A stretch of 64,000 bases of DNA from Hyphomicrobiales bacterium (GTDB lineage Bacteria > Pseudomonadota > Alphaproteobacteria > Rhizobiales > NORP267): positions 1 to 64,000 of the forward strand of contig JAJFHA010000015.1 of assembly GCA_021775875.1 (NCBI GenBank). The letters run 5' to 3'. Made by a program: the position numbers and the translations under genes. Positions 43,106 to 52,019 of this stretch are shown one piece after another. The notes below the pieces were generated by a model. It did no database searches and had not been told where the DNA came from. It saw only the letters and a list, made by a program, of their open reading frames with translations. Each line of letters begins with the position of its first letter. The first letter of the stretch is position 1.

Positions 43106-43929
43106 TGCTGGATGATTTTTTTATCCGCGCGTTGCTGGCAGGTATCGGACTTGCCATCCTGGCGGGACCTCTCGGGTGCCTGATTGTCTGGCGCCGGATG
43201 GCTTATTTCGGCGATACCATGGCCCATGCCGCCCTGCTTGGCGTGGTGCTCGGGTTCTTGCTTGAAATTAATCTGACTCTTGGGGTGTTTCTGACAGCCC
43301 TTGGTGTCGCGCTCAGTCTTCTTGTCCTGCAACAACAAAAGGGCCTCTCCACAGATGCCCTGCTTGGTATCCTGTCTCATTCCACATTGGCGCTTGGACT
43401 TGTATTGCTGGCGCTGATGCGTTGGGTCCGGGTTGATCTGATGGGGTATCTGTTTGGTGATATCCTGTCGGTATCAAAAACTGATCTGGCGGTTATTGCC
43501 GGGGTTTTGGTGCTTGTTCTCGGCCTGATAATCTGGATATGGCGCCCATTACTCGCTGCCACGGTGGATGAAGAACTGGCAGAAGCCGAAGGGTTGGCTC
43601 CGGTCCGCGCCAGATTTCTGTTTATGCTGGCGCTGGCGATCGTGATCGCGATTGCCATGAAAATTGTCGGTATTCTGCTGATCACTTCACTGTTGGTGAT
43701 CCCGGCAGCAACCGCGCGGCGGTTTTCCAAAAGCCCGGAACAGATGGCCGTGATGGCGTCGATTGCCGGCATTATCGCCGTCATCGGCGGACTGTCGGGG
43801 TCGCTGCAATTTGATACCCCGTCCGGACCCTCGATTGTTGTGGCCGCGCTTTTATTGTTTTTGCTGAGCCGGATTTCGGGCCTTGGGCGATCCCGTATCC
43901 CGGCATCTGAAAAGGATGGTTTCCAATGA
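43105..43929 (+). CDS. znuB: Zinc ABC transporter permease ZnuB
   Basis: A 274-residue ABC-3 family permease with about eight membrane spans. Typical parts are LAGIGLAILAGPLGCLIVWR, RMAYFGDTMAHAALLGVVLG, LGILSHSTLALGLVLLAL, and the C-terminal VGILLITSLLVIPAATARRF. It overlaps the znuC stop by one base (TGATG), with GAGGAGG four bases before the ATG; a GTG one codon earlier is an alternative. It overlaps zur by four bases at its 3' end. Confidence 0.93.
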   Translation: MLDDFFIRALLAGIGLAILAGPLGCLIVWRRMAYFGDTMAHAALLGVVLGFLLEINLTLGVFLTALGVALSLLVLQQQKGLSTDALLGILSHSTLALGLVLLALMRWVRVDLMGYLFGDILSVSKTDLAVIAGVLVLVLGLIIWIWRPLLAATVDEELAEAEGLAPVRARFLFMLALAIVIAIAMKIVGILLITSLLVIPAATARRFSKSPEQMAVMASIAGIIAVIGGLSGSLQFDTPSGPSIVVAALLLFLLSRISGLGRSRIPASEKDGFQ

Positions 43930-44321
43930 GCCCGCAACCGCGCCTGACCAAAAATCAGGATCTGGTGTTCCGGGTGCTTGTTGATGCAGAGACCCCTTTA
44001 AGTGCTTATATGATTCTTGACCAGGTGCGAGAATTTGGCATCCGGGCGCCGCTTCAGGTTTACCGGGCGCTTGATAAATTACAGAGCTTAGGCGTCGTGC
44101 ACCGGCTCGAAAGCCTCAATGCTTTTGTCGCCTGCGCCCGCGCCGATTGCCAGCGTCACGAAATGGTGGCCTTTGCGATTTGTGACAAGTGCCGTCATGT
44201 ATCTGAATTTTCAGATGCCCAGGTCAAAGCGTATCTGGATAATTGGATGGTCGGCGCGCAATTTCTTGCCAACCAGACTGCAATAGAAATTCGCGGCACC
44301 TGCCGGGCCTGTACCCGTTAG
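43926..44321 (+). CDS. zur: Fur-family zinc uptake regulator Zur
   Basis: A 131-residue Fur-family repressor. The winged helix spans LTKNQDLVFRVLVDAETPLS, AYMILDQVREFGIRAPLQVY and RALDKLQSLGVVHRLESLNA. Metal-binding residues are in CARADCQRHEMVAFAICDKC and the C-terminal CRAC, which together provide the structural zinc site. The ATGA overlap with znuB and the zinc-transporter context make Zur more likely than Fur. It probably represses this operon through the box at 42178-42192. Confidence 0.92.
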   Translation: MSPQPRLTKNQDLVFRVLVDAETPLSAYMILDQVREFGIRAPLQVYRALDKLQSLGVVHRLESLNAFVACARADCQRHEMVAFAICDKCRHVSEFSDAQVKAYLDNWMVGAQFLANQTAIEIRGTCRACTR

Positions 44322-44359
44322 ACCCATTGCCCAATGAGTATGCCCGTCCGGTATGATTA

Positions 44360-45646
44360 TCAGCTATCTGACTGGTGGGTCAGGACGATAAAATCAGTGC
44401 CTACATTGGTCTCGTTGCTGATGCCATTATCCGAAATCGTCACGGACGTGCCTGGTGTCAGCATGTCGGAGATTTGCCTTTCCAGGTGTGACGGAATTTC
44501 GATCCGGTCGAGCGCTTCGGTCAATCCGGTAACGGGCGACGCTTCCGCCGTTACACCAACCCACTGGACCTGATCGTCGAGAGGGTGGAATTGCATGGCG
44601 GTATAGATATGGGTGCCGAGCGCCTCTTCGGGCCGGGCGATACGCACGGGCGCGTCAAACAGATCGCGAAAGCCCTGGCGCACATAGATATGTCCGGTGA
44701 GAGGCAGGCCGCGTCCGGCGGCGCGATATAGCGCGGTGATCAGCTCATCGGTAACAATACCGGTTGCTGGCATTTCGTGTTCGCGCTGAAAGTTCTGGAC
44801 CGCTTTGGCCGTTGCTGATCCCATATAACCATCCACGTCACCGGCTTCAAAACCAAGCTGGTTCAGAAGCAACTGCACGTCTTTCAGGCGCTCGCGGCCG
44901 GTGCGTCTGGTAATGAGAATGCGCAAGGGCTGATCGGAATAGGATAACCGGGCCTCGTCGCGGGCGAGGTCAGCTTCAAAATCTGCCATCATCCATGCAG
45001 GGTTCGCCGTTTCGAGGCTTGTTTCGGTTGATGCATAGCGCAACGTTTCCGGGCGTGATGAACTTATCGCTTGGTGGGTCTGCTGGGGCTGGAACAGGTT
45101 TTCGTGTCGCACAATTTCAGGAATAGTTTTTTCATGAGACACGATTACATGGACACCACGCTCGGTCATGCCAAACAAGGTTGTGGCAAATTGTGTGGGC
45201 AGGCGGATGCATCCGTGCGACGCTGGATGATCGGGAACCCGACCGGCGTGAAGGGCGATCCCGGACCAGGTCAGGCGCTGCATGAACGGCATCGGTGCGC
45301 CGCTATAGATGTTGGAACGATGGTAGCGGTTTTTCTGTAAAATACTGAAAATCCCGGACGGGCTTTCATAGCCGGTTTTGCCCGTAGAAACCTGGCTCGA
45401 ATCAATCAATTCAGTGCCGCGGTAAATATCGATGGTCTGTTCGTCGAGGGAGATGATCAGGCTCAACGGATTTTCAGGCGCTGAAATTTGCTGGATATCG
45501 TCGGGCTGGTTTTCATTCTGACTGTTGCTGGCAAAAGCCGGAAATGGCGCACTAACAAGGCTAAATCCCAGTGCGGCAGCCAAGATCATCTGGCTGGACC
45601 GACCCAAAAGCTTTGATAAAACAATTAGCGCAGGGTGCCTGTTCAT
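44360..45646 (-). CDS. L,D-transpeptidase (YkuD) with peptidoglycan-binding domain
   Basis: A 428-residue exported protein. A signal-like N-terminus (SQMILAAALGFSLVSAPFPA) ends near Ala-Ser-Asn. The YkuD domain (about residues 60-165) carries the catalytic pattern HAGRVPDHPASHGCIRLP, with His133 and Cys146 in the S-H-G-C-x-R motif. A peptidoglycan-binding domain 1 follows at about 245-310 (VQLLLNQLGFEAGDVDGYMG; AKAVQNFQREHEMPATGIVT). It likely makes 3-3 cross-links or attaches proteins to the wall. ATG 45646 has GGAG eight bases upstream. Convergent with zur, 38 bp apart. Confidence 0.9.
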   Translation of the reverse strand: MNRHPALIVLSKLLGRSSQMILAAALGFSLVSAPFPAFASNSQNENQPDDIQQISAPENPLSLIISLDEQTIDIYRGTELIDSSQVSTGKTGYESPSGIFSILQKNRYHRSNIYSGAPMPFMQRLTWSGIALHAGRVPDHPASHGCIRLPTQFATTLFGMTERGVHVIVSHEKTIPEIVRHENLFQPQQTHQAISSSRPETLRYASTETSLETANPAWMMADFEADLARDEARLSYSDQPLRILITRRTGRERLKDVQLLLNQLGFEAGDVDGYMGSATAKAVQNFQREHEMPATGIVTDELITALYRAAGRGLPLTGHIYVRQGFRDLFDAPVRIARPEEALGTHIYTAMQFHPLDDQVQWVGVTAEASPVTGLTEALDRIEIPSHLERQISDMLTPGTSVTISDNGISNETNVGTDFIVLTHQSDS

Positions 45647-45853
45647 GACTGATACTCCGGGTTGCATGACAAATATCTCCGCCACAGAGGATACAGTTAG
45701 GTAGTGAACATAATGCTATTTTTGCAAAAAGTACAAATTACAGGAAAATCCGATTGAACTAAGCCATTTAATCCGCAATTCTGTATTTCGGTAAATTTCC
45801 CGGATCCCCTCCTCTCAGGAAATCAATCTAAACATGCTAAACGGACAATATTA

Positions 45854-46765
45854 ATGGGTGTTGATACCATTCCGCCCAAGCACATTTCCGCCGGAATTGG
45901 CTGGATGGTTCTGACGGGCATTCTGTTTGTCTTCGTGACCTGTATTGTACGCTATCTGGGTTCCGATATGCCAGCGATCGAAGCGGCATTTCTGCGCTAT
46001 TCGATCGGGCTTTTGATGATCTCGCCGGTGCTGCTGAAATTGTTCCGGGCGCCTCCAACGGGGCGGACAATGAAACTCTATGTTGTGCGCGGGCTGGTTC
46101 ACGGTATTGCGGTGATGCTCTGGTTTTATGCCATGGCCCGCATTCCGATCGCGCAGGTAACGGCGATCGGGTATCTGGCACCGATCTTTGTCACCATCGG
46201 GGCCGCTTTTTTCCTCGGGGAAGGGTTACATTTGCGCCGGATTTTTGGCGTGGTCGCTGGCCTTGTCGGAGCATTAATTATTGTTCGGCCAGGATTTGAG
46301 ACCGTCAATACCGGCCAACTGGCGCAGCTCTCAGCAGCACCGTTATTCGCAGCGTCTTTCATAATGGCGAAGAAGCTGACAGATCAGGCCGAGCCGATGG
46401 TGATTGTTGGCATGCTATCTGTATTTTGCACTCTGGTTTTGTTGCCGGGTGCGATCCTGCAATGGCGAACACCAACAATGGAAGAGGTGTTCTGGCTGAC
46501 CATGACAGCGCTATTTGCAACCCTTGGCCATTATACCCTGACGCGGGCGTTCAAGGCGGCACCGCTCACGGTGACCCAGCCATTTTCATTTCTGCAATTA
46601 TTGTGGGCGACAATTTTTGGCATCATCCTGTTTGATGAAATGCTGGATATGTATGTGGTGATGGGGGGGGCGGTTATTATTGCAGCCGTCACTTACATTT
46701 CTCACAGAGAAGCAGTTGTGGCACGCAGGCAAGTAACCCCGCCGCCTGCGGCGACAAAAATTTAA
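45854..46765 (+). CDS. EamA/DMT family transporter
   Basis: A 303-residue membrane protein with two EamA repeats and about ten spans. Repeat 1 starts GWMVLTGILFVFVTCIVRYL and includes MPAIEAAFLRYSIGLLMISP; repeat 2 includes LSAAPLFAASFIMAKKLTDQ and LTVTQPFSFLQLLWATIFGI. Such drug/metabolite transporters export a broad range of small molecules; the RhaT/SAM-transporter-like subgroups are possible. The substrate cannot be told. A strong bidirectional terminator follows. Confidence 0.9.
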   Translation: MGVDTIPPKHISAGIGWMVLTGILFVFVTCIVRYLGSDMPAIEAAFLRYSIGLLMISPVLLKLFRAPPTGRTMKLYVVRGLVHGIAVMLWFYAMARIPIAQVTAIGYLAPIFVTIGAAFFLGEGLHLRRIFGVVAGLVGALIIVRPGFETVNTGQLAQLSAAPLFAASFIMAKKLTDQAEPMVIVGMLSVFCTLVLLPGAILQWRTPTMEEVFWLTMTALFATLGHYTLTRAFKAAPLTVTQPFSFLQLLWATIFGIILFDEMLDMYVVMGGAVIIAAVTYISHREAVVARRQVTPPPAATKI

Positions 46766-46786
46766 CTGGAAATCCCACTCTTAAAA

Positions 46787-46814
46787 ACCGGCCCGACCGA
46801 TTTCGGTCAGGCCG
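46787..46814. terminator. Bidirectional Rho-independent terminator
   Basis: CCGGCC-C-GACCGA (46787-46799) pairs with TCGGTC-A-GGCCGG (46802-46814), 12 base pairs with one mismatch and a two-base loop. The minus strand continues with TTTTTAAGAG, making it a good terminator for the OmpA-lipoprotein gene; it also lies after the EamA transporter gene. Confidence 0.88.
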
Positions 46815-46839
46815 GTGAATAATCAAGCCGATGGTTGAT

Positions 46840-47484
46840 TTAAGTGAGTGGTACGATCCGGATTTCGACCCGGCGATTTTGCTGCTTGCCAGCGGCTGTC
46901 GAATTTGTGGCAACCGGCTGACTTTCACCAAATCCTTTTGCCAGCAAGCGTTGCGGATTTACCTGCTGACCGACCAGATATTGGTTAACTGCACTGGCGC
47001 GCTGATGCGACAGGGCCTGATTGGATTCGTCCGACCCATCACTGTCGGTATGGCCATACACATCAATCAGGCTCTTGTTAAATTCATTCAAGACAATGGC
47101 AACCGAATTCAGCACTTCAAAAAACTGCGCTTTTATGTCGGCCTTGCCAGAATCGAAGGTGATGTTGCTTGGCATGTTGAGGACGATATCATCGCCGACC
47201 CGGGTAACACTGACACCAGACGCCTGGAGGCGTTCGCGAAGGGCTTTTTCCTGGTTGTCCATATAGAGGCCAACGCCGGCCCCGGTGAGAGCGCCAATAC
47301 CAGCACCGATCAGGGCGCCCTGGCGGGAATCGCTGGCGACCAGAGCGCCAATCCCGGCGCCAGCCAATGCGCCGATGCCGGCACCAACGCCGGTATTCGA
47401 AGCTTGCCGTTCGCCTGTGAATGGGTTGGTCGAGCAGGCCGCCAATAACATTCCTGCAGTGACAATAACGCCAAATTTTTTCAT
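46840..47484 (-). CDS. OmpA-family lipoprotein with glycine-zipper region
   Basis: A 214-residue outer-membrane lipoprotein. The signal peptide MKKFGVIVTAGMLLAACSTN has a lipobox with Cys17 as the acylation site. A glycine-zipper region follows (GVGAGIGALAGAGIGALVAS; GALIGAGIGALTGAGVGLYM). The C-terminal OmpA domain binds peptidoglycan: ITFDSGKADIKAQFFEVLNS, YGHTDSDGSDESNQALSHQR and NRRVEIRI. This is the YiaD-type architecture. ATG 47484 is chosen because the lipoprotein signal starts there; the reading frame runs further upstream without a signal. Divergent from the OMP gene. Confidence 0.93.
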   Translation of the reverse strand: MKKFGVIVTAGMLLAACSTNPFTGERQASNTGVGAGIGALAGAGIGALVASDSRQGALIGAGIGALTGAGVGLYMDNQEKALRERLQASGVSVTRVGDDIVLNMPSNITFDSGKADIKAQFFEVLNSVAIVLNEFNKSLIDVYGHTDSDGSDESNQALSHQRASAVNQYLVGQQVNPQRLLAKGFGESQPVATNSTAAGKQQNRRVEIRIVPLT

Positions 47485-47851
47485 CGTTCTTCTTTCAATT
47501 TTTTGGCACGTAAAGGTGCCATTGTTGTTCCAAAGTATAGTGCGGAGACCGCTTGCGACCATAAATCCCGGAAATATGGTTAATATCAGCAAATCCGAAT
47601 TTACACCATTTTCAAGGGACGCCCTGATCGCAAATAGAGCGTTAGCCCGCTTCGCTGTGGGTTGTGATCCGGGTTTTGGGCTTTTTTGTGTTAAATCTGC
47701 AACATTTTCTACCGAAAACCGCCGTTTTTGATCCCGGAGAATAGATTTCACTATAATCTGAATCGTTAACAAGATATTACCTAAGGTAAGCGGACAAGCC
47801 GCTTCCATAGGCGAAATGGTTGCCGTGCTCTTGAATTAGGAGATCTGTACG
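47485..47851. other. Divergent intergenic region between two envelope genes
   Basis: A 367-bp region that must hold the promoters of the OmpA-lipoprotein and OMP-barrel genes. TTACCT-A-AGGTAA at 47777-47789 is a 13-bp palindrome about 62 bp before the OMP start and could be an operator. I see no gene; the open frame upstream of the lipoprotein lacks a start signal. Confidence 0.4.
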
Positions 47852-48520
47852 ATGAGAAAAGCTCTTACCCTTGCTGCCCTGATGGGTACAACCATGTTGG
47901 CAACGCCGGTTTTTGCCGCCGATCAGCAAATGCATTATGCAAAAGATTATTCATGGTATCTGGAATTGCGCGCAGGCGCTCCCATTCCGGTAGACCATGC
48001 TTTTGTTTCCGGGGGGGTGGTTGGCGATTATGAGCCTGATACCGGATTTCATGGCGCGATCGCGATTGGCAAGGAGCTTTCCGACAATTGGCGTGGTGAG
48101 GTTAGTCTTGCAATTACTCGTGGTGAAGATGGTGACGCCGTCGTTGGTGGTGTGACCATTCCCCATACTGGTAGCGTTAATATTGTTACCCTGATGGGGT
48201 CTATTCTTTATGACTTTGACACAACAGGTAGCTGGCGGCCGTTTATAGGCGCAGGTCTTGGTGTTGCCTTTGTCAATTTCAGTAATCTCACAGGTGGTGG
48301 TTTTGCTACAACCGGTGATGATGCGGTAGTAGCTGCTGCTTTGCATGCTGGTGTGAGTGTGCCGCTGAGTGATCGTACCGACCTGACGGGCAGGTACACT
48401 CTTGGAATATTGGGCGGTGGTGATTATGCGGTAACGGGCGGCGCGGTTGGGCAGGTTACCTCAACCAGTACGGAAGCTGAACATCTCATCACTATCGGTA
48501 TCAGATTCAAATTGAATTAG
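47852..48520 (+). CDS. Outer-membrane beta-barrel protein
   Basis: A 222-residue protein with a Sec signal peptide (MRKALTLAALMGTTMLATPV, cut after VFA near residue 23) and an alternating beta pattern typical of an eight-stranded OmpA/OmpW-like porin: WYLELRAGAPIPVDHAFVSG, NWRGEVSLAITRGEDGDAVV, VTLMGSILYDFDTTGSWRPF, IGAGLGVAFVNFSNLT and a final strand HLITIGIRFKLN ending in a hydrophobic-polar pattern. AGGAG precedes the start. It is followed by a strong terminator and then a thioester reductase gene. Function unknown; perhaps a structural porin. Confidence 0.85.
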   Translation: MRKALTLAALMGTTMLATPVFAADQQMHYAKDYSWYLELRAGAPIPVDHAFVSGGVVGDYEPDTGFHGAIAIGKELSDNWRGEVSLAITRGEDGDAVVGGVTIPHTGSVNIVTLMGSILYDFDTTGSWRPFIGAGLGVAFVNFSNLTGGGFATTGDDAVVAAALHAGVSVPLSDRTDLTGRYTLGILGGGDYAVTGGAVGQVTSTSTEAEHLITIGIRFKLN

Positions 48521-48548
48521 CCGATCGGGACATTGTCCAAAATCGCAG

Positions 48549-48580
48549 CCCGGTCCCGGAAGGGCCGGGTTTGCTTTTTT
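48549..48580 (+). terminator. Rho-independent terminator after the OMP gene
   Basis: CCCGG-T-CCC (48549-48557) pairs with GGG-CCGGG (48562-48569) around a GGAA tetraloop, with one bulged T. TTTGCTTTTTT follows to 48580. The next gene starts 12 bp later, so it lies in a separate transcript unless there is read-through. Confidence 0.92.
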
Positions 48581-48591
48581 GAGGCTATTTC

Positions 48592-49770
48592 ATGAATCTT
48601 AAAGCGCCCAACGGTTACAATAACCAATATATTTTGCTCCCAGAAGCAAGCGCCATACTTGTAACCGGATCCACCGGGTTCCTTGGTGCTTATCTGTTGG
48701 ATGAATTATCAACCGCGACAAACGCTGAAATCTATTGTCTGGTCCGGGCGCAAAATGAAGCCGAGGGGCGTGAGCGTATCTATCGCAATCTGGAATCCTA
48801 TTCTCTGGACGCCAGGAAAATTATAGAGCGGGTCCGAATAGTTTGTGGTGATGTTTCCAAGGCCCGACTTGGCATGACTGATAATAACTGGCGTCGATTG
48901 AGCGCCAAGGTGGATATTATCCTCCACGGTGCTGCGCGGATCAGTTGGCTGGATTCATTCAAAAAGCTGGAGCCGACCAACGTGGACGGTACCCGGAACA
49001 TCCTGGAATTTGCGCATGAGAGGCGTAGCAAAACCCTGCACTTTGTGTCGACGACGGGCATTTACATGTCGTTGGATGCACCTGAGCTGGGTTATCTGAG
49101 CAAGCAGCAGCCACTAGAAAAATATCACCGCCATGTTATCGGCTATTTCAAAAGCAAGTGGATTGCGGAGCAGGAAATACAAAAAGCCTTTTCTGCCGGA
49201 CTGACGGGCACCATTTACCGGCCAAGTTTCATTCTGGGCACGATAAAATCCGGATATATCCCGCCAGGAGACCTGACGCGTTTGTTTTTATCAGCGTGCC
49301 TTGAGGTAAGTGCGGTTCCTGATCTGGAGCTTTTTGTCGACGCGGTACCGGTTGACGTGATTGCGCGGGCAATTGTCAATGTAGCGTCACGATGGGACCA
49401 AAATGGCCGCGAATATAACCTTTCCCAGCCTGAGAATATGACCCTGGCCCATATTGCCCATCTGTCACAGGGTTTAAGTACGCAACTGGAATTACTTTCC
49501 TTTGAAGCCTGGCAGGATTTGTTGCGCGAGGGCCCGATGACAGAAGCCAAACGTATCATGATTTTGTTTGGTTGGCCGGTGGCGGGTGCGCCGCTTGGTT
49601 TGATGTCGCTTTTCTCCGATGTGAAACTTGACTTGGAAAATGTGGATATTGAAGCCGCACTTCAAGGTTCCGGAATGGCCTTACCCGGTCATTGTATAGA
49701 GTCGCTCGATTTGTATCTTACTGATATAATTGCCAAACCGGCGCCGGTCACCGAAAAACAGATTGTCTGA
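48592..49770 (+). CDS. Stand-alone NAD(P)-dependent thioester reductase (NAD_binding_4 type)
   Basis: A 392-residue extended SDR of the thioester-reductase type, like the terminal R domains of NRPS/PKS or fatty acyl-CoA reductases. The cofactor motif is SAILVTGSTGFLGAYLLDEL (residues 20-39). LVRAQNEAEGRERIYRNL, VDIILHGAARISWLDSFKKL and LEPTNVDGTRNILEFA fit the family. The catalytic Thr is at 154-155 (FVSTTGIY) and Tyr185/Lys189 lie in GYFKSKWIAEQEIQ. It would reduce a CoA or carrier-protein thioester to an aldehyde or alcohol. No carrier protein, synthetase or PKS gene is nearby. It starts 12 bp after the OMP terminator. Confidence 0.85.
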   Translation: MNLKAPNGYNNQYILLPEASAILVTGSTGFLGAYLLDELSTATNAEIYCLVRAQNEAEGRERIYRNLESYSLDARKIIERVRIVCGDVSKARLGMTDNNWRRLSAKVDIILHGAARISWLDSFKKLEPTNVDGTRNILEFAHERRSKTLHFVSTTGIYMSLDAPELGYLSKQQPLEKYHRHVIGYFKSKWIAEQEIQKAFSAGLTGTIYRPSFILGTIKSGYIPPGDLTRLFLSACLEVSAVPDLELFVDAVPVDVIARAIVNVASRWDQNGREYNLSQPENMTLAHIAHLSQGLSTQLELLSFEAWQDLLREGPMTEAKRIMILFGWPVAGAPLGLMSLFSDVKLDLENVDIEAALQGSGMALPGHCIESLDLYLTDIIAKPAPVTEKQIV

Positions 49771-49856
49771 TCTGTCCATTGCGAAACTAAACCAACGGGC
49801 CGGGGTCCTGACCCATTAATCACCTCCATACTGCGGAGATCAGTAGTGTTTTCTGA

Positions 49857-50699
49857 TTAATGAGACATCAGAACCGGGACCGTCATGCTTTGCATGATGA
49901 GCCGGGTGACGCCTCCCAAAATCATTTCGCGGAACCTGGAATGACCATAACCACCCATCACGATCAGATCCGAGCCATGATCGCTGGCGCGTGACAGCAA
50001 TTCATCGCCGATTGAAATATCGTGATTGATGCCGTGATCTGCCGTGACCTTCACGTCGTGACGGGCGAGGGTGTTGGCGATCTCACTTCCCATGATCGAC
50101 ATTTCGCTATCGGAATTAGCCGGGGGGTTGGCCCAAAGAACTTCGACGCTTTCGGCGCGTTTCAAAATGGGCAGTGCGTCAAATACGGCGCGGGCGGATT
50201 CCCGGCTGCCATTCCAGGCAACCAGAACATTTTTCCCGATCGGACGTTTGTTCCCTATATAGGGAATGAACAGGACCGGCCTGCCGGCTTCGATCATAAT
50301 CTGCTCGCTCCAACTGGAGGACCCCTGAAAATTGTCATCAGGATTGGCCTGGCTTGTAACAATCAAATCAGCGCGTCTGCCATGATTAACAATTTCGGAT
50401 GCAGGAGACCGGCCCTGGATATCGGATATCCGCCATTCACCGGAAATGCCGGCTTTTTTTATCTCGGCTTCAAACATTTCCCCCAATGCTTCGGCTTTCT
50501 TCTGGTTTTCCTCGCGCTGAATTTCAATAACTTCGGTGGGGATATAGGCCTCTACGCTGGCGTAAATGCGGATCGAGGGCACAACATGGACACCGATCAG
50601 GTGGGCATTATGAATTGTTGCCTGCTGGATGGCAGCTTTGAGGGTTGCTTCAGCTATGCCAGCGTCACCGAGATGGACGAGAATGGTCCGATAAGCCAT
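49857..50699 (-). CDS. Tandem universal stress protein
   Basis: A 280-residue protein with two USP domains. Domain 1 starts MAYRTILVHLGDAGIAEATL and domain 2 starts with NVLVAWNGSRESARAVFDAL. The ATP-binding Gly-rich motif is in the second domain (DLIVMGGYGHSRFREMILGG), ending RLIMQSMTVPVLMSH; the first has ADLIVTSQANPDDNFQGSSS, less typical. Such proteins accumulate under stress; the function is generally undefined. ATG 50699 follows AGGAG by seven bases; the reading frame extends to 50765 without support. Confidence 0.9.
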   Translation of the reverse strand: MAYRTILVHLGDAGIAEATLKAAIQQATIHNAHLIGVHVVPSIRIYASVEAYIPTEVIEIQREENQKKAEALGEMFEAEIKKAGISGEWRISDIQGRSPASEIVNHGRRADLIVTSQANPDDNFQGSSSWSEQIMIEAGRPVLFIPYIGNKRPIGKNVLVAWNGSRESARAVFDALPILKRAESVEVLWANPPANSDSEMSIMGSEIANTLARHDVKVTADHGINHDISIGDELLSRASDHGSDLIVMGGYGHSRFREMILGGVTRLIMQSMTVPVLMSH

Positions 50700-50803
50700 G
50701 ACAGTCTCCTGAGAAGAAAAAGTATGACTTAAAAAAGCATACCAGACGGCCTCGAGCCTTGACATGTGTCAAGCGGAATTTCCACGTGACGGTGATCGCC
50801 ATG

Positions 50804-51925
50804 TCATTGATTTGGGAAATAATCCTCGCATATTCCTTCGCGGTAAACGTCTCCGGTGGCGCAATGCAAGCCGCCGCCAAACGCATAAGCGTCTCTGAAC
50901 GGCACCGGAATTACTTCAAATCCAAGCTTGTCAAGTTGCTCAAGCTGATAAACCTCGCTGGCTTCGGCACAGACGGTTTTTGGGTCCAGCACCAATACAT
51001 TCATGCTGAGCCAGACGCTGGAATAACAAAGCGGTGGCGGGATCTGGTGGGCAGGCGGTGCGGCGTCTACGATTTCCCAATCGTTGCGGGCAAAATAATC
51101 GCGCTGTTCATCCGGCAACCGGCGCTGGGGATTGTTCATGATCAGGCCGGGGCGAAGCGGGGTAAATGTTGCATCGATATGGATCGGGTAGGGGTCGCCT
51201 GGAAAATTGACCGCGCGCACTCTATGGTCCGGGAAATGTCTGGCGAGCCAATCGATACCTTTCAGGTTTGTTGTAAAGCCGTGCTGGACGATCAGGTCCC
51301 GGCCCATCCGCAACACATCGGCCGCGTCGAACAGGGGTTCTTCCTCAGTGGTGACGAAGAACTTTTCTTCGGTCCATTTAAGGCGCCTCGGGACACCGAT
51401 TTTGTCCGAGAGATAATCCTGGCGATAGTCTTTATCGGTCAGGCGCGGCTTTGGCGCGGCTTCGTGGCGCATGCCCGGGTCTTCATTATAATATTGCTGC
51501 AAGAGTTGCCGGTAGCAAAGATATTCAAACCAGCGGCACCGGTAAGACATGGTGGCTTCCAGAATTTCCGCGCCAATTGTCAACAATACATCGCGGGGTG
51601 GCATGCAGCCGAACATGGTTTCGGTTTGCCAATCGGGGGTGGCGGATGGCTGGTTGAAATCCAGCGGGTCCGGGCGATCAACCCGGATGCCACGCTTTTC
51701 AAGAATGCTGGCAAAATGATCGAGCTGGGCATTTGCGGCATCGACGCTGTGTTGGGGTCGGGGACCAAACATGCCACGCATATCTGAATCTTCCGGCACC
51801 TTGGCGTCAAGAGCCGGTTCAGGCGGCGGAATGCAGCCGCCATCGGCGCGGCCAACGATAACATGCTTGAGCGGGTCCCATTCGTTCCAGGAACTGACTT
51901 TTGTTTTATCAGGTGACCAGGACAT
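50804..51925 (-). CDS. Amidinotransferase (glycine amidinotransferase-like)
   Basis: A 373-residue AGAT-family enzyme. The catalytic triad of the family is visible: Asp in EPLFDAADVLRMGRDL (about 200-203), His249 in YPIHIDATFTPLRPG, and the nucleophilic Cys355 in GGGLHCATGDV. The N-terminus NEWDPLKHVIVGRADG also fits. AGAT moves an amidino group from arginine to glycine (guanidinoacetate) or to other amines, such as scyllo-inosamine phosphate. No creatine or streptomycin-type gene is near, so the acceptor is open. Divergent from terB over 94 bp. Confidence 0.9.
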   Translation of the reverse strand: MSWSPDKTKVSSWNEWDPLKHVIVGRADGGCIPPPEPALDAKVPEDSDMRGMFGPRPQHSVDAANAQLDHFASILEKRGIRVDRPDPLDFNQPSATPDWQTETMFGCMPPRDVLLTIGAEILEATMSYRCRWFEYLCYRQLLQQYYNEDPGMRHEAAPKPRLTDKDYRQDYLSDKIGVPRRLKWTEEKFFVTTEEEPLFDAADVLRMGRDLIVQHGFTTNLKGIDWLARHFPDHRVRAVNFPGDPYPIHIDATFTPLRPGLIMNNPQRRLPDEQRDYFARNDWEIVDAAPPAHQIPPPLCYSSVWLSMNVLVLDPKTVCAEASEVYQLEQLDKLGFEVIPVPFRDAYAFGGGLHCATGDVYREGICEDYFPNQ

Positions 51926-52019
51926 GCGAGATGCTCCATACTTGTTTATTCGTGAGCAAGGACGCTACAATCGGGTGCTTCCTGCCGCAATTTATTTTTC
52001 ACTTCAATCTGGATATTTC

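Noticed and set aside
50022-50732. A 236-codon plus-strand frame across the universal stress protein gene
   Set aside because: Antisense shadow of a well-supported tandem USP gene.
50759-51787. A 342-codon open frame on the plus strand across the amidinotransferase gene
   Set aside because: It is the mirror of a gene with full catalytic residues; its translation has no family pattern and no Shine-Dalgarno.
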